A DNA stretch of 64,000 bases from NCBI RefSeq assembly GCF_010093535.1, contig NW_022985181.1:671333-735332 (forward strand), in the 5' to 3' direction. A program made the translations under genes and the position numbers. Below the pieces are notes generated by a model. It saw only the letters and a program-made list of their open reading frames with translations. It was not told the DNA's origin and searched no databases. Origin of the DNA: Lindgomyces ingoldianus. Taxonomy: Eukaryota > Ascomycota > Dothideomycetes > Pleosporales > Lindgomycetaceae. Within the stretch, counting starts at the first letter, position 1. Every line of letters begins with the position of its first letter. This document shows, piece by piece, positions 57,981 through 64,000 of the stretch.

Positions 57981-60900
57981 TTTATTAGCAGAGCTTGCTC
58001 TGCTTATTATATTCGGGTTTGCAGAACAAAAAGTTTAGCAGAATCTCCTCTTTTAGACGCGCTAGTTAGTCATGATTTCTTTAGATAAACCCTAGTAACA
58101 CTATTTCTCTGTTACCTTGTGTATTTCTTACATTTTTTTTTTAAAAAAAATGTATACCTAACATAAGTGCACCTTTATGTTAATTTGCACGCAGTTTGCT
58201 CTAGCATGTGTTGTGTAAAACATGTTTAAATTATGGTTAGTTGCGTCTATTCCACCTCTCCAGCCACATCAGTGTGTCAGGGATTTGCATCAGCCACGCT
58301 TAGTTGCAGGCTGTGGTAGGTCGCGTGCTGCACATGTTTATCCTGCTGCAGTTAAATGTTGTTGTTATATGTCTATTACTTGTCTAATACTACTTTGCTA
58401 AGCATTATGCTGTAACTATTCTTTAACCTAAACAACCTACCTTAATGCGCTAACTGTCACTGTCCACTTAATCCTGCAACTAATTAGTAGTTCTTCTAAT
58501 AGAAGGTGCGTTGTGCTTCTTGTACTACCAGACCCTAGCCTGCTAGAAAACGCCTAGCAACCCCTACTACTCTAGATCCCTTAGCTAACGCAAAGAGAAA
58601 ATGTTGCCTACTTGCTAATATTATAAATGCAGTAAATATCTCTATAGTTACAGTGTAAAATAATTTTTATTAAAATAGCGTTGCTTACTTTTGTTAAACA
58701 CGCGCTGCTTGTTCTTACTAAACACACTTTACCTAATCTTGTTAACTAAACAGTGCTTCTTCTTATTAACCACCTAACGCCTAGTCTTGTACTCCTACAC
58801 CCCTATGTAAATGCAGCAAATGCAACACTGCTCTTATTAAAGGTATTAATTAATTTAAGAATAGTGTTAAGTAAAAGGCAAACTGTGCAAGTTGTTAAGG
58901 TAATATGTAGGCGCGTACTGTACAGCACAAGGCCCTTAAGCCTATACTACTATTAAACCTAGGTCTAACTCCTGCGCTCCTTTAAAATGTGTACTAGTCA
59001 CATACATTAGAACAGACTTATTAATCTTGTAGACTATACTTATCTAGTAATGTCTCTAGCATTCTAAGTGTTTCTTTTACTTCTTAGTCCTTTTTGTTAT
59101 TATAAGGAGATCTTTCTAGATAATTTCTAGTTGCCTTATTATAAAAATTAGTAAACAGTGATACTGTGCGTTTGTTAGAGGATAAGGCTAAAATAGATGC
59201 TCTATTTAAAGCAGAACAAAGAGCATACAGCATGCTAGAAACGCCTTATATTATGTAATTTACTGCAGATAAATCTCTTAATAATCTAGCACTATTAAAT
59301 AAAGATAAAAGTCTAATAGTAAACTTCTACCTAAAGCTTAGAAAAATAAATCTAAAAGAATGTAAAGTGTGCAACTAAAGGTAGTTTAATTTAGATATTG
59401 CTTTACATAAATGCGCTACATATTAAAAAAACAGGCGCAACTACTTAGACAATTCTAATTAGGTGCCCTTGTAGGGTGCTGTAAATAGGCTAGATCCTAG
59501 TCCTGTGCTATCTTATCTTCTAACACTAACTATAACTAAGGAACAACTTCTAGCTAGAGTGCAGATTACAATAGAGCTAAGGCAGCACTAAGGTTAATAG
59601 TATAAGTATTAGGGGCATGTTTACTATTTTGCTATAAATACTATAAAGGTCTTCTCTTGCTTACTACTATTTTTACATAATTTTAACATTATTATCTTAA
59701 AGCCTTTAGCATCTAAAGGTAAAAATGTTAGTGCTATTAATTACTAATTTAGGAAGAACTATAAAGTGCAGTAAACTATTATATTATAGTAGCTTTTATT
59801 TTTTAAATCTAACTATCTTAGCTATTATAACATTAAAATTAACTAAGAAGCACTTAATGCTTTACCTCTTAACAACTATATTAATAATTAGCTCCCTACT
59901 GTTTATGTAACTAAGGAAGAGTTGTTAGCTACTCTAGATAATGTTAATGCAAACCTAGTGTCTAATACCCGCGCTAATACTGTTTACAAGCATAATGTTA
60001 ATCTGCTGTCTAATTCTAGTACTACTGCTAGTGCAACTAATAACTATTAACAAAGTGTTGTGGGTGCACTTAGAATACTTAATTAGGGTGCAAGTAAATC
60101 CTACACTCCTTTTAGTGTACAACACCCACAGCTGCCTGGTACTGAGCGCTTGACAGTTAGCTCTAGCATAGGTTGTAGCGTTCTGTTATGTCTTATAGCT
60201 AGTATTTATCTTAACACTTTAGAATAAGGTAATGTAACTAGCTATTATAGAAGCTTAGTAATAAAAGACCTAGAAATTAAAAAGTTAGAAGATTTTAATT
60301 ACAGGATTATCCCTAACTTTACCCTAGATGTTGCAGAATTTAAGACCTTGCAACAGCATATCTAGAGGACAACTAATTAGACGTACCTTTCTATAGCCTC
60401 TATAAAACAGACTTCTTTGTTTAAATTTAGAAACTATAAGCTGCTGCTAAGCCTAGTGTTTCTATCTTTATTTCTATGTAGAGTAGTAAAGTTTGTTTAG
60501 CTGCGCTTACAAGAAATTAATTATCTATTCTATATCTAGCATTTTATTTGCTACAAGGATGGACAGTTTGCACGCTACTTATAGTTCTGTTTTACTGCAT
60601 TTAATACCCTCCTCTGCTAAGAGTCTGCTACTAAGGCAGGTTTCTATGTTAAGAAATTTTTTAGTAACAAGGACATTATAGTTAAGTTAATACAGAAGGA
60701 GTTTAATTAGCTAGATAGTAGCTAGCGTTTAATTAATTCTGTTATAAGGCTTATAGCTAACATTTGTAGGACTTAATCCTATTAGGTATAAAAGGGGAAA
60801 GTGTTAGAAGTAATAGTTTGTCTATTACCTGTCTATTACCTTTACATTACGTGTTTGCTAAAATTAACAAGGTGCGCTAACTACGCTGTCTAACTTTATT

Positions 60901-63900
60901 TATTACGTTCTCTACTGCAGATTAACATTAGCACAATCTGTTGCGCTTTATGCTAAGGTTCTTAGAGTGGGAGGCTGTAGACTTAAAGTAACGCGTTTAC
61001 TTTGCTTCTAATTTTATTTAGAATAATCCTTATATTATAGTGTATTATTTTAATAAGTAATTTTAGCTTTTTAAAACCTATGTTCTAACTCCTAAGTTTA
61101 ACATAACTAACTTTTAAGATTAGTATAAGTGGCAAGGCTAAGGTAGTACGCATAATTATAGCCTATACTACTGCAAAGGAGTACTAAACCTAGATTTAAA
61201 GTTAGGCAACAATGCAACTAATTTTAATATCGCCTGCATGGCAGCATACTGGGGGTGTCATATATCAGCAATGCACCTAGAGCCGAATCCACAGCAGCTA
61301 GTAGACAAGGGTTCTGTGCTGTCACTACTAGCACTAGCTATGTTATTTAACTTTAAAGAGCTTTTAAGTGTCTTTACCTAGTGCTATATTTATTGCTGTT
61401 TAGCTAGTTATTGTCTTAAAAGAAATAAAAAAACTAATATAAAGGTTTACTAATTTAATGCACTCTAGCCCTTATAAACAAGTCTAGGTTTTAAGAAGCT
61501 AGTAGACAAGCAGTATAAAAGATTTGCTGCTAAGAGAAACTATATGCGCCTTAACGCCTATTCACCTGTACTTGCGCTTAGATAGCGCGCAAATACTAAC
61601 ATATAAGTGTGCACTAGCACTACTAGCGTTGTTAACTATATAGGCGTGTACGCTTTAAAGGGCAAGACACAGACGCAGACTTTTAAAGATATAGCAGGGC
61701 AGATATTACTATATATTAAACCTAGCAACCTAATGCTCTCCTTTGTAGCAAGGCTTTTTAACAAGAGTATTAGCTCTTGTAATTACAGTGCACAGGAGGT
61801 TCTACATACCTTATTTAGTATTGCGTTAGTACACTGCAGCTGCACAGTTATTAATGTTAATTATTGTCCTCTTAAATTACAGCTAGTCTCCTTCTTTTTT
61901 TAGGGTAAGCAGCCTAAAAATAATTAAGTGGCTAATAAAGGCAATAAAGCTAAAACTTATACCCTTTAAAAAGGCAAAAGCATACTGCAGAAGTACATTA
62001 AACGCCTAGTAGCCCTTTCTAATATCTGCTATTTAGATTACCTACTTTATTTTAATTATAACAAGCGCCTAAAGTGTAGGCCTTAAGTAAAACTACAAAT
62101 TCTTAACTTTATTCTTTAGTATAAACTGTTTATTAACATTAAAAACTTTTTTTGTGTTAAATTAACATTGCACTATCTATTTTAGATAACTTTAGAGTTA
62201 TACTGTGTTAATAGGCAGGTATTTACCACTTTTACTAAGGCTTATGTAAGATGCTAAATGTTATGCTATTATACACTATTAGATTCTTATAGTGACCTAG
62301 AAGTGCAGGGAGAAGAGGAGAATCCTAAGTAGGAGAATGTAGTACCTAAAGAGAGTCTCTTTTTTAATAAGCTTGCTTGTCTCTAACCTAGAGATGTAGG
62401 TATTCTTGTTAATAATAAGTCCTTAAGAGATTAGCTAATTAACTGTGCTAAGAATTAGAAGCATAAGGCTTACTTTAACACATTTTATTTAGATCCTGTG
62501 TTATATTAGTAAGATATTAAGCAGAACTATCTAGTTAAAAATGCACCTACAGTGTCTATTACTGTGTCTAATAACTTGTAAGCTAAGCAGCAGTTACTAT
62601 ATAACCTAATTATTAATTATTACACTGCTTTTCTTGCTAAATAGTCTTTATAACAATTGCTTATTAATCTTAACAGTGTTAGAGGGACTAGAAAGACATA
62701 TGTAATTAAGATAATATTATCTAAGCTAGAAACGTTAGCAGCTAAGCATAATGTTGCTTTACCTATCTTATAATGCGCACCTACTAGTGTTGCTGCTTAT
62801 CTTATATCTAGGACAACTCTAAATTCTGTTTTCTGTATTCTAATTACTGTTAAACTAGGACCCTTACTACTACTTGTTAGTGCTAGCTTATAAGCTTTAC
62901 AAGCCTAACTATGTTCTATAAAGTATATTATTATTAACAAGAAGTTAATAGTTAGACTTAAAATGTTGTCTTAGATTTATAGAAGATGTCTGTAGGCGTT
63001 TCCTTAGAGTATAGCTCTGTTTAGCAGTATTAATATTATCCTATTAGGAGACTTCAGCTAGCTTCCTCCAGTAGGCAGGCGCCCACTATTCAATAGCTCT
63101 AGTAATAGTTCTGTCCTTAACTGCTATAGTTAACTACTATATTAGTAATTTACAAAGACAGTTGTTCTTAATGTAGTTATAAGACAGTAAGGAGATAGCT
63201 AGTTATAATTTTATAAAGCCCTTAGCTGTTTTTGTAAAGGTATAAGCACATAAAATAACTAAAACTTGTTTATAAGCTATTACAGTGCTTTTTTTACTAA
63301 AAGTAAGCGCTTTTCCTTCTCTACCTTTATTTGTTTGTGTAGGAAAAGGGTAGAGGTATCTGTAATTAATTATTAAAGTATAAGGGATTCACGTGCACCT
63401 GTAATTATAGCTTACGCTTAGCATAATTGTAGTAAGCTAGCTAAGGTGTCTGCTGCAGATAGTGGCAATCTTTATAGTTTACTTCCTCTATGCATTAGTA
63501 GGCGTGTTATGCTATTGCATAACATCTAGACTAAGGCAGGTCTTGTGAATAGATCTACTAGGGAAGTTAACAATATTATATAGTTGTTAAGTGTAACTAA
63601 TTATTATAAGAAGGCGCTAAAGGCAGTCCTTATAGCCTTTCCTAATTATACAGGTCTAGGTTTGTATGTGTAAGCTAATAATTAAGTAGTTGTTCTAATT
63701 TTCTTTATTTACTAAGAGTTTTATTAGAACTAGGTAGTAGTCTTACAAACATAGTTTCCTTTTTATTTAGCCTAGGCTATTACTATTTACAAGTTTTAGG
63801 GACTTAGTTTAGACAGAGCAGTTCTTTGTATAAGTAGAAGCTGTGATTATGCACTAGGGCTTATGTATGTAGCAGTGTTGCAGGTTAAATCCCTTAAGAG

Positions 63901-64000
63901 GCTTATGTTTAACAAACTTTTCTTTTTTAGTTGCTTAAAAAATTCTTACTCTACTACAATTAGTAAGTAAAATGCTAATATAAGTTAGAGGTTGTAGTAA
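57981..64000 (+). mobile_element. Helitron (Rep-helicase), RIP-damaged, runs off the window
   Basis: Helitrons move by rolling-circle replication, using one protein with a Rep nuclease and a PIF1-type helicase. The plus strand carries a stop-riddled version of that protein. A Cys-rich region lies near 59350-59440 (ECKVCN...LHKCAT). The Rep start (FITFSTAD) is near 60890. The two-His Rep motif near 61145-61180 reads GSTHNYSLYY, so the second His is Tyr. The helicase Walker A near 62680-62703 reads NSVRGTRKTYV (Gly to Arg). Then come CAPTSVAAYLISRTTLNS near 62770-62830, Walker B YIIINKK near 62925-62945 (Asp to Asn, Glu to Lys), and LLGDFS-LPPVGRRPLF near 63035-63090 (Q at the gap is a stop). 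Some short frames stay open (for example 61607-61903) but have no meaning alone. The left end holds a palindrome, AGCAGAGCTTGCTCTGCT, at about 57987-58004. The 3' end is beyond the window. Confidence 0.85.

Noticed and set aside
58753..58956. 67-codon plus-strand frame before the Helitron Rep region
   Set aside because: Leu-rich translation of mutated DNA with no motif. Probably chance.
61607..61903. 98-codon plus-strand frame
   Set aside because: A stop-free piece of the decayed Helitron protein, not a separate gene.

Overview
The window looks like nuclear DNA of a filamentous ascomycete (Pezizomycotina). Its genes have short introns (47-117 nt; the less certain ones may be longer) with GT...AG ends and CTAAC-like branch sites. 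It carries fungal-type protein families (CorA-like transporter, SesB/NB-ARC/TPR NOD-like receptor, GH28 pectinase) and fungal transposon families (Ty3/gypsy, Fot1/pogo, hAT, Helitron). Nearly every transposon is wrecked by G:C to A:T transitions, with TAG stops replacing Gln and Trp codons and TpA in great excess, as expected of repeat-induced point mutation (RIP). I cannot assign a genus.

Layout. 1-4.77 kb: decayed Ty3/gypsy pol on the minus strand. 4.78-5.35 kb: GH28 exo-polygalacturonase pseudogene. 5.39-7.74 kb: intact nine-exon CorA-like transporter (minus). 9.22-11.26 kb: three-exon flavin monooxygenase. 11.3-16.0 kb: no gene I can support, apart from one doubtful reading frame. 16.08-17.0 kb: P-loop-like protein (minus). 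17.33-17.53 kb: small fold-back element. 17.97-21.40 kb: seven-exon NOD-like receptor. Its TPR array is cut by a 3.08-kb hAT transposon (21307-24384, 8-bp target duplication) and resumes at 24385-25785, where a 110-N assembly gap lies.

From 26.1 to 45.8 kb is a transposon graveyard with a readable order of insertion. A Fot1/pogo copy sits in an older Fot1/pogo copy. Two Ty3/gypsy elements (26808-34285, TSD GCTAG; 35020-42656, TSD CTAAG) sit in the inner Fot1/pogo. A short non-autonomous LTR element (43814-45450, TSD ATATT) sits in an inverted Fot1/pogo fragment and itself contains a fresh solo LTR (TSD TTAAT).

A small gene island (46.25-48.85 kb) holds a four-exon membrane protein (minus) and a two-exon papain-fold-like protein (plus). 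Beyond it are more Fot1/pogo debris, a third gypsy element (50489-57980) containing another fresh solo LTR (TSD CTAAC), and a RIP-damaged Helitron that interrupts that element's 3' LTR and runs off the end of the window.

The genes do not form an obvious pathway or cluster. The main biological interest is the NOD-like receptor with its interrupted, highly regular TPR array, and the transposon stack, in which RIP damage fades toward the outer edges of each element and spares solo LTRs of about 300 bp.
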